Of a DNA stretch of 43,531 nt, positions 1 through 8,827 are shown one piece after another. Both the position numbers and the translations under genes were made by a program. The number at the start of each line of letters is the position of its first letter. Within the stretch, counting starts at the first letter, position 1. Source of the DNA: a virus. Under the pieces are notes generated by a model. It made no database searches and was not told the DNA's origin. It worked only from the letters and a program-made list of their open reading frames with translations. The DNA lies in IMG/VR virus record IMGVR_UViG_3300007515_000620, positions 1 to 43,531 of that record. One strand, 5' to 3'.

Positions 1-2
1 AA

Positions 3-764
3 CATATAATTGATACAGTTACCGAATTACCTCCCGGTTATGATTTATATCTTGATTGTACTGGACTTAAACAACAATTTGTAAAAGATAAAACACGACT
101 GCCTTTACCAGAAGGACATTTAGTTGATAGAGTTTGGGTTTGTCCGTGGGAATTGGAAGAAGAATGTAATTTTACCAGAACTATTGCAAGAGACGCTGGT
201 TGGCAATTTATAATTAATTTACAAAATAGGGCCGGTATTGGTTATGTATATAGTAGCAAATATATGAGTGATGATGATGCGAAATCATATTATAAAGAGT
301 TAACTGATGGTAGAATACCGTACGGTGCATTTCCATGTACTCCAACCATTCAACCAAAATTGATTAAATGGGATCCACATTATCTAGCAAACCCATGGTC
401 TGATAATGTTGTAGCATTAGGACTTTCAAATGGATTGTTAGACCCGTTAGAAGCAAATGTTTTATATACAACTGTATATGGTATTCAAACTCTCGCTAAA
501 TGTTTAAACAGAGGTTACGGTCCGCGATCATATAATAAAGCAGTGGCCAGAGTACATTATGAAAATAGTGATTTTATTTTACATCATTATATGTTAAGTA
601 ATAGAACAGACACACCTTTTTGGGAATATTATTCTAAATGTGATGTTAGAGAAACATTATGGAAGAATTATAGAAAAAGAACAAATAAACAAACAAACTT
701 ATTTGTTGATGCTATCTGGGCAACGCTAGGTTTGTATTATGATGAATTTACATACTATGAATAA
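3..764 (+). CDS. Flavin-dependent (tryptophan-type) halogenase, C-terminal part
   Basis: The reading frame is open from the left edge, so only the last 253 residues or so are present; the N-terminal FAD-binding part and the catalytic lysine region lie outside the window. Family landmarks are clear: DAGWQFIINLQNRAG followed by GYVYSSKYMSDDDA corresponds to the conserved GW...PL..R.G.GYVYSS segment of PF04820 halogenases. LDPLEANVLY matches the LEPLE segment that carries the conserved glutamate of tryptophan halogenases. The family uses FADH2, O2 and halide to make hypohalous acid that halogenates an electron-rich substrate. A phage halogenase (VirX1, from a cyanophage) is known, so viral carriage has precedent. 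The substrate cannot be inferred. The stop overlaps the start of the first radical SAM gene. Confidence 0.85.
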   Translation, partial: HIIDTVTELPPGYDLYLDCTGLKQQFVKDKTRLPLPEGHLVDRVWVCPWELEEECNFTRTIARDAGWQFIINLQNRAGIGYVYSSKYMSDDDAKSYYKELTDGRIPYGAFPCTPTIQPKLIKWDPHYLANPWSDNVVALGLSNGLLDPLEANVLYTTVYGIQTLAKCLNRGYGPRSYNKAVARVHYENSDFILHHYMLSNRTDTPFWEYYSKCDVRETLWKNYRKRTNKQTNLFVDAIWATLGLYYDEFTYYE

Positions 765-1920
765 AAGTCTTTGTTTAGCACCATGGAATCATATTCAAAT
801 TAATGCAGAAGGTATAGTTAATCCTTGCTGCATGTTCTATCCTACTGAATATCATAAAAAATATAATAATTTACAAGAAGCATTTGATGGGCCAGAAAAT
901 AAAGATCTGAGACAAAGAATGTTAAATGGGGAAAAGATTGAGGGATGTAGTAAATGTGATTTATATGAAAGCATGAACAAGTTTTCGTACAGAGAACATT
1001 TTAACAGGAAATATGCTATCGAAGATGATATACAAGTAATTGATGCTCCATCTATTAAAAATCCTAAAATTCGAGAATTAGAATTTGCACTTGATAATAC
1101 TTGTAATTTTAAATGTGTAACATGTAGTTCGAGATTTAGTTCAAAGTGGTATGAAGATGATTTAGAATTAATAAAAGAAGGAATATCGAGACATTCACAA
1201 GCAATAAAAAATAAAACACAAATTCTTAGGAATGTTAATAATTTAGATGATTTAGATTTAAGTGAATTAAATTATTTGAAATTAATAGGCGGAGAGCCTT
1301 TTATAAATGACAGATACGTTGACATTTTAAAAAAGTTAAATTTAGAAAATTTAGATTTAGCATTAATTACAAATAATTCTGTTTTTCCAAAAAAGTGGAT
1401 TGAATATATTTTAAAAGTTAAACAATTAAATCTTCATATAAGTATAGATGGTGTATATGATGTTGGAGAATTTGTTAGAAATGGAATGAACTTTGAAAAA
1501 TTTCATAAGAATTTAATTCAATGGAAAAAATTATCTGAAGAATATGATCATATTGATATAAAGTTTAATTTTGTTGTCCATTCGTTAAACATTTTAAATT
1601 TAAAATCAACTGTAGATTATTTAATAAGTTTGGGATTTGTTATAAATGTTGATCATGTAAAAGAAGAAATATTTGAAGTAGATTTTTTAAAAGATCCTGA
1701 ATATATTAATTTGTCATATTTACCAGATCGATTAAAAAAGGTTGTAGAAGGTCAATTAGATTTTAGTTTAAATGGAAAACGAGATATGATAGTTGATTTC
1801 ATGTATTCAAATAAACATGATAAAAATATAATGGAACAATTTTTAAAATATTGTATGTTTTTGGAACAACGAAAACCTCTTCCTGCTCAATGCGAATTTA
1901 TGGTGTCCAATGCATTCTGA
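757..1920 (+). CDS. Radical SAM protein with N-terminal twitch/SPASM-like domain (rSAM 1)
   Basis: The radical SAM signature CNFKCVTC gives [4Fe-4S] ligands C116, C120 and C123, and LIGGEPF is the SAM-contacting GGE motif. An N-terminal cysteine set (C6, C24-C25, C64, C67, in the arrangement MNKSLCLAPW ... NPCC ... GCSKC) matches the twitch-type radical SAM family in which the auxiliary cluster domain precedes the barrel. The ATG at 757 is preferred over ATGs at 739 and 742 because it begins the conserved C-x-x-P-W block; it overlaps the halogenase stop. Substrate unknown. The protein looks intact. It is the first of thirteen radical SAM genes in this operon. Confidence 0.88.
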   Translation: MNKSLCLAPWNHIQINAEGIVNPCCMFYPTEYHKKYNNLQEAFDGPENKDLRQRMLNGEKIEGCSKCDLYESMNKFSYREHFNRKYAIEDDIQVIDAPSIKNPKIRELEFALDNTCNFKCVTCSSRFSSKWYEDDLELIKEGISRHSQAIKNKTQILRNVNNLDDLDLSELNYLKLIGGEPFINDRYVDILKKLNLENLDLALITNNSVFPKKWIEYILKVKQLNLHISIDGVYDVGEFVRNGMNFEKFHKNLIQWKKLSEEYDHIDIKFNFVVHSLNILNLKSTVDYLISLGFVINVDHVKEEIFEVDFLKDPEYINLSYLPDRLKKVVEGQLDFSLNGKRDMIVDFMYSNKHDKNIMEQFLKYCMFLEQRKPLPAQCEFMVSNAF

Positions 1921-2470
1921 ATATATCTATCCCGGAACACATGACGATATAGTCCAAGAGTTTTGTGATAAATGTAATGATTTAAATTATATGAATAACA
2001 ATTCTTTTGAATCAATGAAATGGTATTGGGGTGAAGTTCAATGGGTGGGCACATTCTTAGATGATGTATTAGTTTCTTTAAGTGGTATTCATGGATTTCC
2101 GGAACTCGGTAAAGATGCTTTTAGGATGATGTTTAGAGGTGTTACATTACCAGGAATAAAAGTTTCCGATACAGATTTTCTTAGGACCAGACCAATAAGA
2201 AGGCATTCAAATAAACATGGGAGTTTTAAAAAATTTGTAAATTTTCAACAAATGCCATTACAACAAAAATGGGGTTATGAACAAAATGAGAATGCAATAT
2301 TTTATGTAACATTTAATATAGATCCTAAAATAAGTACGGGTGCTTATACTAAACTTGGTGATAAAAGTTTTAAAATGATTAGAGCAGTACGACGACATTG
2401 TAAAAATCTTGCTTATCACGGTAGGATGAACATTTATAACGTTGAACAAGAAGTTTATGTCTTATTGTAG
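1910..2470 (+). CDS. Unrecognised protein, possibly GNAT-like
   Basis: A 186-residue soluble protein with no signal peptide or membrane segment. The stretch around FRMMFRGVTLPG and the later NFQQMPLQQKWGYEQNENAIFY give the general impression of an N-acyltransferase fold, but the canonical acetyl-CoA loop (R/Q-x-x-G-x-G/A) is not clearly present, so function is left open. The ATG overlaps the end of rSAM 1 by 11 bases, and the 3' end overlaps the next radical SAM gene, so it is co-translated with them. Confidence 0.6.
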   Translation: MHSEYIYPGTHDDIVQEFCDKCNDLNYMNNNSFESMKWYWGEVQWVGTFLDDVLVSLSGIHGFPELGKDAFRMMFRGVTLPGIKVSDTDFLRTRPIRRHSNKHGSFKKFVNFQQMPLQQKWGYEQNENAIFYVTFNIDPKISTGAYTKLGDKSFKMIRAVRRHCKNLAYHGRMNIYNVEQEVYVLL

Positions 2471-3506
2471 TTTACCATTTAAACAAATAACCATGAAAAA
2501 TTTTGATGGTGATGGATGTTCGCGATTTCTTCCTTGTAGTCATATATTAAAATCAGAAGTAGAAGATGCGTGCACGGTTAGACCTTTAAAGGGAAAGTTA
2601 GATCTTACACCGGAAGAAGGATTTAATCTTTATCAAGATGTTCGCGATAGCATGCTGAAAGGTGAACGGCATGAGCTGTGTAAGGTTTGTTGGGATAAGG
2701 AAGATAGAGGTAAAACATCGTATAGGCAGAACATTGATAAGTTTATTGAAGATAGTGAAAAATATATTATTGATATAAATTGTGGTAATGTTTGTAATCT
2801 CGCATGTAGAATGTGTGCTCCAGGTTTAAGTAGAAAACTTAAAAAAGATTATAATTTTTTTGTTGAACATAAACTTGATTTTAAAACACCTACTGATAAT
2901 TTTTTTACTTTAGATCTCGATCCTGATCCTATGAATTCAATTCAATGGAAATGGATAACAGAAAATACCGATAAGATTGGAGGGCTCAAGTTAGCTGGTG
3001 GAGAACCTCTTGTAAATAAATCAGTACTTTCTCTTTTTCGAAAAATGGTACTCGATGGAATAAGTAAAAATATTAATTTAAGTTTTTATACAAATGGTTT
3101 AGAAATATCAAACCATACAGAATTGTTAAATCAGTTTAAAGGTGTATATGTAAATTTTTCTGTGGAGGCTGTTGGAGAATTATATCATTATATTCGATAT
3201 CCTGGTTTTTTTGAAGAATTTGATTTTAATGTTAAATATTTTATGGATAGGAGTACTAATTTAAAAGATTTAGCATTTAACGTTGTAGTGTCTATATTAA
3301 ATGTTCTTGATCTTGAAGCCCTTAAAGAATGGCTGCCCACAGATAATGTAGGTTATGTAAATGTGTTCCCAGAAGATCGAGGAATAAGTGTAAAACATTT
3401 ATGGAAAGATAGAGAAAAAGTTTTAAATGAAATCCTTTTATTTGATAAATCTAGAAATCAAAGTTATAAAGATTATTTACATCCAGATTTGGTCGAGTGG
3501 TTATGA
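2457..3506 (+). CDS. Radical SAM protein with N-terminal twitch domain (rSAM 2)
   Basis: Radical SAM ligands are C113, C117 and C120 in CNLACRMC; LAGGEPL is the GGE motif. The N-terminal cysteine block runs from MSYCSLPFKQ through DGDGCSRFLPC to ELCKVCWDKEDRG, again the twitch-before-barrel layout. The CxxCW.+ED segment is shared with rSAM 4 and rSAM 12, which suggests one subfamily. An in-frame TTG lies at 2442, but the ATG at 2457 begins the conserved block and follows a purine-rich AACAAGAAG, so it was chosen. It overlaps the preceding gene by 14 bases. Confidence 0.87.
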   Translation: MSYCSLPFKQITMKNFDGDGCSRFLPCSHILKSEVEDACTVRPLKGKLDLTPEEGFNLYQDVRDSMLKGERHELCKVCWDKEDRGKTSYRQNIDKFIEDSEKYIIDINCGNVCNLACRMCAPGLSRKLKKDYNFFVEHKLDFKTPTDNFFTLDLDPDPMNSIQWKWITENTDKIGGLKLAGGEPLVNKSVLSLFRKMVLDGISKNINLSFYTNGLEISNHTELLNQFKGVYVNFSVEAVGELYHYIRYPGFFEEFDFNVKYFMDRSTNLKDLAFNVVVSILNVLDLEALKEWLPTDNVGYVNVFPEDRGISVKHLWKDREKVLNEILLFDKSRNQSYKDYLHPDLVEWL

Positions 3507-4486
3507 GTTGTTATTATAGTCATTGTTCAATAAGTTTTAAATCACAATATTCTACACATTGTGCTTTTAATTCTGATCCTCTTTGCACATTTGAAGAAAC
3601 TATACTGCCCTCTGAAATTATAAAGTCTAAAGGGTTTCAAAAAAGTAGAAAAATTCTAGATAATAATAATTGGCCAGCCGGTTGTGATCATTGCAGAATC
3701 CCGGAAACTAAACGTTTAACTTCTTCCAGATTTGATCATCCTATTGAACATAAAAATTTAGAAAGAATTGAAATAAGATTTTCAAATGCTTGTAACATGA
3801 CATGCTTACATTGTGGACCGGAATTTTCAAGTCTATGGGCTAAGAAATTAAATTATTCTGGGCCCATATTGGGTTTATCCTCCGAACAGGTTTTTGAAAT
3901 ATGCGAAGATTTAAAAAATATCCCGACAATACGAAGAGTTGTTTTATCAGGGGGAGAACCTTTAGTAAATAAAAATTTTTATAAATGCGCGCAAAGTTTA
4001 TCAGAACATCCAAGCGCAAGTGAAATGGTTGTATCCTTTCACACAAATTTAAATCCCGGTATTCCAATAGACTTTGATAATATAAATTCAACTTTTGGAA
4101 AATTTAAAGAAGCTTATATGGTTGTATCGATTGATGGGGGTAAAGATCTTTATCCTATTTTTAGAGGAGGAGATTGGAATACATTGATACATAATATTGA
4201 CAAAGCCTTATGCATGAATATTAATGTCGATGCTACTATGAGCCTTACAACTTATCAAATGAAAGATATAAAAAATTGCTATCTAGATGTTCTACCTTTA
4301 GGTTTTCGTGAATTAAGAACAATGTATATTCATTCACCAGAAGAATTTGATCCGAAGCATGCTGTGAGTCCTGAAACAATGAAAAATTATGATTTTGTTT
4401 TAGACCATATTAGAGAAAACTATTCAGGGAGTTTAAGAGACTCTGCTTTGTGGTATCTAAATATATGTAAGGAGCGTTTACTATGA
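3503..4486 (+). CDS. Radical SAM protein, NSD/ETILPS subfamily (rSAM 3)
   Basis: Radical SAM ligands are C97, C101 and C104 in CNMTCLHC; LSGGEPL is the GGE motif. The N-terminal domain has the pattern HCAFNSDPLCTF-EETILPSEI-...-WPAGCDHC, shared with rSAM 8 and rSAM 9 but not with the other members, so these three form a second subfamily. The ATG at 3503 overlaps the preceding stop as ATGA; an upstream in-frame GTG at 3497 is less likely. The C-terminus ends in SALWYLN, resembling the SGLWYLN stretch of rSAM 8. Confidence 0.87.
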   Translation: MSCYYSHCSISFKSQYSTHCAFNSDPLCTFEETILPSEIIKSKGFQKSRKILDNNNWPAGCDHCRIPETKRLTSSRFDHPIEHKNLERIEIRFSNACNMTCLHCGPEFSSLWAKKLNYSGPILGLSSEQVFEICEDLKNIPTIRRVVLSGGEPLVNKNFYKCAQSLSEHPSASEMVVSFHTNLNPGIPIDFDNINSTFGKFKEAYMVVSIDGGKDLYPIFRGGDWNTLIHNIDKALCMNINVDATMSLTTYQMKDIKNCYLDVLPLGFRELRTMYIHSPEEFDPKHAVSPETMKNYDFVLDHIRENYSGSLRDSALWYLNICKERLL

Positions 4487-5397
4487 TGAAAGCCGTTACA
4501 GTTAAAAATTTAGATTCATTAACAAGAGAACGTGTTATAGAATTATTATATGAAACTAGATTAATCATAATTGAAAATGAAAATATAGTACCAGAAAAAG
4601 AATTGGTGCAATTTTATCATCACCTCGGAGATCCTGTATCTTTTGATAATGAATATATGTCTGATGAATATGCCAACGAATGGTCCAAAGGTTACAGAGA
4701 ACTTATTCCCGTAAGAAATCAAGAATTATCAGGTTATGGCCCTCCAGGTTTATTTTCTGGTGGAGAAGATGGTAAGGTGCCATGGCATTTAGAATCTCAA
4801 AATAGAGATACTCATGATGACCTCGCTTGTTTTGCTATGAGGTCTTTACCAGACACTGGCGGCGATACTTACTTCATGGATCAAAAAATTATGTATGATA
4901 ATCTTATAAAATTATTTCCTGAACTTGAAGAACATGAAGTTGATTGGAGTAATAGATTTGCTGCCGAAGAACCAGAAAATGATCTACCATATAATCCATG
5001 GACAAAGTGGGATGAAAAATGCATTAAAGGAGGTGACGGTTGGAATTTTATGAGAATGAAAGATATAGATGGAAAATATTTAATAGATAAAGAAGTTAAA
5101 TCTAAACCCCTAGTTACAAAAAATACTATCACAGGCCAACGTGGATTAATGTTTCCTTGCCAGACAGTTTTTAATTTAAAACCTAAATCAGATTTTTTAT
5201 TTCAAGTTTTAGAAAAAGAATGTGAAAAAGAAGAATATCAATATTGCCATAAATGGAAATCTGGTGATATTTTAATTAATGATATTCAACATTCTCTACA
5301 TAAAAGAGAGCCATATACCGGTGATAGATTAATGTATAGATCTTCAATTTATATGCCAGAAAATCCGAATGATCCTAGAAAACAATTTTTGCATTAA
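4483..5397 (+). CDS. TauD/TfdA-like Fe(II)/2-oxoglutarate dioxygenase
   Basis: 304 residues. The iron-binding triad appears as H102-x-E104 in VPWHLESQNRDTHDD plus a distal histidine near H269 or H272 in GDILINDIQHSLHKRE, followed by R residues in GDRLMYRSSIY that would hold 2-oxoglutarate. The segment FAMRSLPDTGGDTYF is characteristic of TauD-type enzymes (a.....GG.T.f). The family hydroxylates or oxidatively trims small molecules. Substrate unknown. The start overlaps the previous stop as ATGA; a second ATG follows at 4486. Its place between radical SAM genes and an FkbM methyltransferase suggests a tailoring role. Confidence 0.78.
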   Translation: MMKAVTVKNLDSLTRERVIELLYETRLIIIENENIVPEKELVQFYHHLGDPVSFDNEYMSDEYANEWSKGYRELIPVRNQELSGYGPPGLFSGGEDGKVPWHLESQNRDTHDDLACFAMRSLPDTGGDTYFMDQKIMYDNLIKLFPELEEHEVDWSNRFAAEEPENDLPYNPWTKWDEKCIKGGDGWNFMRMKDIDGKYLIDKEVKSKPLVTKNTITGQRGLMFPCQTVFNLKPKSDFLFQVLEKECEKEEYQYCHKWKSGDILINDIQHSLHKREPYTGDRLMYRSSIYMPENPNDPRKQFLH

Positions 5398-6064
5398 TGA
5401 TAATGATTTTGTTATTCAAAGAATGTTGTCGACTGATTGGTTTGAAATTACAAAGCACCAGTATACTAATATAATTTTTGAAAATATTAATTTCGCAGAC
5501 CATGAAGAATTAACGTTACTGGATATCGGTTCACATTTGGGATTATGGACGATTCGAATAGCAGAACGATGTAAACTTTTAGATCTTAAATTTAAAGGAT
5601 ATTTGTACGAACCTTCTTCTAATAATGTTCAATGTTTAAAGAAAAATATTAAAACATTTTTAGATGATTGTGATATTGAAATTTATAATAACCTTGTAAG
5701 CGACCATAATTCTTATATGGAAGCCGCTGAACGTTTTAATGAAGGTTCATTCGATACTTTTTATTGTGGTAAATTAGTTCAATCTAAAATACCAGATCAT
5801 GATTTAAAAGGAATAAAGGTTATTATATTACCTTGTATGTCCACTGATTTTGAAATTTTACAATTATTTAAGAACACGTATTTACAAGAAGATGTTTTAA
5901 TTGTGGCCCAATTGATTGAAAAAAATTTAGCAAAAAATAATCATACAAGACAAGAAGTTATAGATTTTTTAAAAAGAAAAAAATTTAAAGTTAAAAAATA
6001 TGATTTTGATTATAGTCATTTAGATCCCCACTTAGAACATACATTTTTTATATTTTCAAAATGA
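5369..6064 (+). CDS. FkbM-like SAM-dependent methyltransferase
   Basis: 231 residues. LDIGSHLGLW (residues 51-60) is the class I methyltransferase motif I, and YLYEPSSNN (around residue 81) matches the acidic motif II of FkbM proteins (Y.fEP...N...L..N). The later TDFEILQLF also fits the FkbM TDFEIL/K..K region. The family O-methylates sugars and small molecules. The ATG at 5369 overlaps the dioxygenase gene by 29 bases; an ATG at 5426 is a fallback but would shorten the N-terminus. The next gene starts inside its last codons. Confidence 0.75.
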   Translation: MILENNFCINDNDFVIQRMLSTDWFEITKHQYTNIIFENINFADHEELTLLDIGSHLGLWTIRIAERCKLLDLKFKGYLYEPSSNNVQCLKKNIKTFLDDCDIEIYNNLVSDHNSYMEAAERFNEGSFDTFYCGKLVQSKIPDHDLKGIKVIILPCMSTDFEILQLFKNTYLQEDVLIVAQLIEKNLAKNNHTRQEVIDFLKRKKFKVKKYDFDYSHLDPHLEHTFFIFSK

Positions 6065-7134
6065 ATAATTTATGTAAGATTCCCTTTTTACACAAGTATA
6101 TTAATTTTATTGATACGAGTGAAAAGCCCTGTTGTATTTTTCAAGGTCAAGAACCAATTCTTGATGTTCAGAAAAAGTTTTTAAACAATGAAAGGCCCGA
6201 AGGATGTTCTGAATGTTGGAGAAGAGAAGATAATAATATTTTAAGTAAGAGACAGCATTTTAATAATTCATTTCCAGACCACAATATTAATTCAGGTATA
6301 AAAACATATGATTTGAGATTAGGTATTACATGCAATTTAAAATGTGTAATGTGTGGACCTCACTTATCTACAAAATGGAATGAAGATAAAAATATATTTG
6401 AAAAACATATTAATAAGATAAATGATACTCCTCATGAAATCGAAGAATTAAATTTTGATGAAGCAACAGAAATATATTTTGCAGGTGGAGAACCTTTTTA
6501 TATGAAAGAGGTTTATGATTGTTTATTGAAGTTATCAGAAAGAGAATTTAATCGAAAAAATACTAAAATTAGAATAAACACAAATGCTATTATTGATGAA
6601 GATAATAAAATTTTAAAGCTTTTAAACAATTTTGAAAAAATAGAATTTACTATTTCAGTTGAAGGAGTTGAAGAGGTTAATGATTATATCAGATATCCTT
6701 CTAAATGGAAGGACTTTTTAAAAGGAGTTAAATTGATTTATGAAATGTCTGATCAACCAAAAACTGTAGAAGAAATGTTTAAATGTAATAGAAGCGTGGC
6801 GTTTAATATAACGATAAGCTGTTTAAATCTCATGAATATTTTTACTTTATATAGTTGGTTATCTGATAAAAATTATTTGTATGTTGCTAATTTTGTAGAA
6901 GAACCAAAATTGTTGAATATTAATTCTTTAAAAATAAATGTGATAGATGATTTCTTATATGAGCACGAACGGTTCGATTACAAATATGATCATTTACAAG
7001 ATGTCGTAAAATATATTGAAGAAAATTATTCATATGATGAATCTTTAAATTCCAAAATGAAATTATACTTACAAGATCTCGATATAAAAAGAAATACAAA
7101 TAGTAAACAGCTATTAAATTGGTGCTGGGTATGA
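6061..7134 (+). CDS. Radical SAM protein with N-terminal twitch domain (rSAM 4)
   Basis: Radical SAM ligands are C91, C95 and C98 in CNLKCVMC; FAGGEPF is the GGE motif. N-terminal cysteines are C5, C24-C25, C49 and C52 (EKPCC, EGCSECWRRED). The CWRRED segment links it with rSAM 2 and rSAM 12. It is shorter at the N-terminus than rSAM 1. The start codon overlaps the FkbM gene by 4 bases. Confidence 0.87.
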   Translation: MNNLCKIPFLHKYINFIDTSEKPCCIFQGQEPILDVQKKFLNNERPEGCSECWRREDNNILSKRQHFNNSFPDHNINSGIKTYDLRLGITCNLKCVMCGPHLSTKWNEDKNIFEKHINKINDTPHEIEELNFDEATEIYFAGGEPFYMKEVYDCLLKLSEREFNRKNTKIRINTNAIIDEDNKILKLLNNFEKIEFTISVEGVEEVNDYIRYPSKWKDFLKGVKLIYEMSDQPKTVEEMFKCNRSVAFNITISCLNLMNIFTLYSWLSDKNYLYVANFVEEPKLLNINSLKINVIDDFLYEHERFDYKYDHLQDVVKYIEENYSYDESLNSKMKLYLQDLDIKRNTNSKQLLNWCWV

Positions 7135-8261
7135 GTGTATTTTGCAGTGCTCCCTTTAATGGATTTTATCAAGGACTAGATGGCAAGATATCTGTGTGTT
7201 GTCAAACTCCTGTTTTAGTTGATAATAAAAATAACTATAACGAGGCAGTTCATGATCCCAAAATAGTAAAATTAAGACAAGATTTCTTAAATGGTAGGCT
7301 ACCGGAAGAATGTAAGATGTGTACTCCGCGAGTCAGGCAAGAAACTACCAAATTATGTGGATCAAAAGATAAATCTCAAGTTGCGGCAGATTATTATGAA
7401 CCAGTATTTTTAGACCTCCTATGGTCAAATAAATGTAATTTTGCTTGTATGGGATGTACTCCTAGAATTAGTTCGACTATGTTGAAATATAAATCAGCGG
7501 TTGATATAGTTGATCCCCTAAATGAGGAAGATGCTAATTATAAATGGAATTCCAAAGATGAACAACAACGTAGAATAAATTATATTTTACAAAATATAAA
7601 AACAATAAAAGGAATACATTTGAATGGTGGTGAGCCTCTAATGCAAGAAGGTTTTTACGATTTATTAGAACGATTGATAGAACTTAACGCAACTCATATA
7701 GGAATTTGGGCTCATACTAACGGAAGTGTTTCACAATATAAAGGAAAAAATATTATAGATTTTTTAAAATCATTTGATAGATGTAAAATTGTAATGAGTC
7801 ATGATGGAATTGGAAAAAAAGGAGAATACGTAAGATATGGATTACAGCAATCTATTTGGTTAAGAAATTATAAGAAATTTTCAGAATCAGGAATTAAAAC
7901 AGATGTCCAAGTTTGTTATAATATTTTTAATTGTCTGGATTTAGAAGAAATGGCTGATTGGTATGAAGAGCATTTACAAGTTACACCTAATTTAAGTTTA
8001 TGGAATTGGCCCCCTTCGTATTCGGCAAAGTATATTAAAAGAATACCAAAATTATATGATAGAGCTTTACATATATTAGAAACACATGGAAAGAGATTTA
8101 GAAAATATGAATATGTATTGGATTTTATGAAGGACACCGTTGAAGATAAAGAACTCGAGGACATGCATTACAAGTTCAGTGAAAGTATATCCAAATTTGA
8201 TGAATTAAGAGGCACGGATTTTGAAACCACTTTTCCAGAATTGAGGGAATTGTATTATTAA
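7131..8261 (+). CDS. Radical SAM protein with N-terminal twitch domain (rSAM 5)
   Basis: Radical SAM ligands are C102, C106 and C109 in CNFACMGC; LNGGEPL is the GGE motif. N-terminal cysteines are C5, C23-C24 (ISVCCQ) and C61, C64 (EECKMC). The ATG at 7131 overlaps the preceding stop as ATGA, so it is preferred over the in-frame ATG at 7119. The C-terminal part holds a WNWPPSYS stretch not seen in the neighbours, so it may act on a distinct substrate. Confidence 0.86.
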   Translation: MSVFCSAPFNGFYQGLDGKISVCCQTPVLVDNKNNYNEAVHDPKIVKLRQDFLNGRLPEECKMCTPRVRQETTKLCGSKDKSQVAADYYEPVFLDLLWSNKCNFACMGCTPRISSTMLKYKSAVDIVDPLNEEDANYKWNSKDEQQRRINYILQNIKTIKGIHLNGGEPLMQEGFYDLLERLIELNATHIGIWAHTNGSVSQYKGKNIIDFLKSFDRCKIVMSHDGIGKKGEYVRYGLQQSIWLRNYKKFSESGIKTDVQVCYNIFNCLDLEEMADWYEEHLQVTPNLSLWNWPPSYSAKYIKRIPKLYDRALHILETHGKRFRKYEYVLDFMKDTVEDKELEDMHYKFSESISKFDELRGTDFETTFPELRELYY

Positions 8262-8827
8262 TGGAAAACGGATTTATTGTTTTAGATTTCGAAGAAGATT
8301 TGAATGATTATATAAAATCATTTGATACAAATACTTTTGAAGAATTATATTTGGAAAACACTTCTTGGAAATGTAAGATTAAAAAATTGAATGAAGGAAA
8401 GTTATTTGAAATACTTTGCAAATATGAAAAAATAGCTTTTGAATTATATGAAGAAATTCTAGATATAAAATTATCTCATCATATTAATTCGCAAGAAAGT
8501 TTATCCAGTATTATATATTATGATATTAATTCTGGATATCACGGAGACCATACTGATTATGGATTATTTAATATTGTGTTGAACGATGATAGTATGGATT
8601 GTATGTATTATAAAGATGATGAATGGAAATTAATTGAATCAAAAAATAAAATGATTATAATGAATGGTGAAAAAATTGAAGAGCTTTCAAACGGGAAATT
8701 AAAAGCAGTAAATCACAAAGTTATTAAACCTTATGGATTTGAAAGATACATTGTTACTAAAATATGTTATCCAAAAAATCAAAAAGAAGAACTTTCTAAA
8801 AAACAATCTAACTGGTTATCGATATGA
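8261..8827 (+). CDS. Isopenicillin N synthase-like Fe(II)/2OG oxygenase
   Basis: 188 residues. GYHGDHTDYGLFNIVLND contains the H97-x-D99 pair in the HxDYG.LT context typical of the plant/IPNS-type 2OG-FeII_Oxy family. The distal H152 lies in KAVNHKV (the family NHRV element) and R162 in GFERYIV would bind 2-oxoglutarate. At 188 residues it is shorter than typical full-length members (about 300), so it is close to the bare catalytic core. It is of a different subfamily from the TauD-like gene at 4483. The start overlaps the last base of rSAM 5, and the end overlaps the mini-ANL gene as ATGA. Confidence 0.75.
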   Translation: MENGFIVLDFEEDLNDYIKSFDTNTFEELYLENTSWKCKIKKLNEGKLFEILCKYEKIAFELYEEILDIKLSHHINSQESLSSIIYYDINSGYHGDHTDYGLFNIVLNDDSMDCMYYKDDEWKLIESKNKMIIMNGEKIEELSNGKLKAVNHKVIKPYGFERYIVTKICYPKNQKEELSKKQSNWLSI

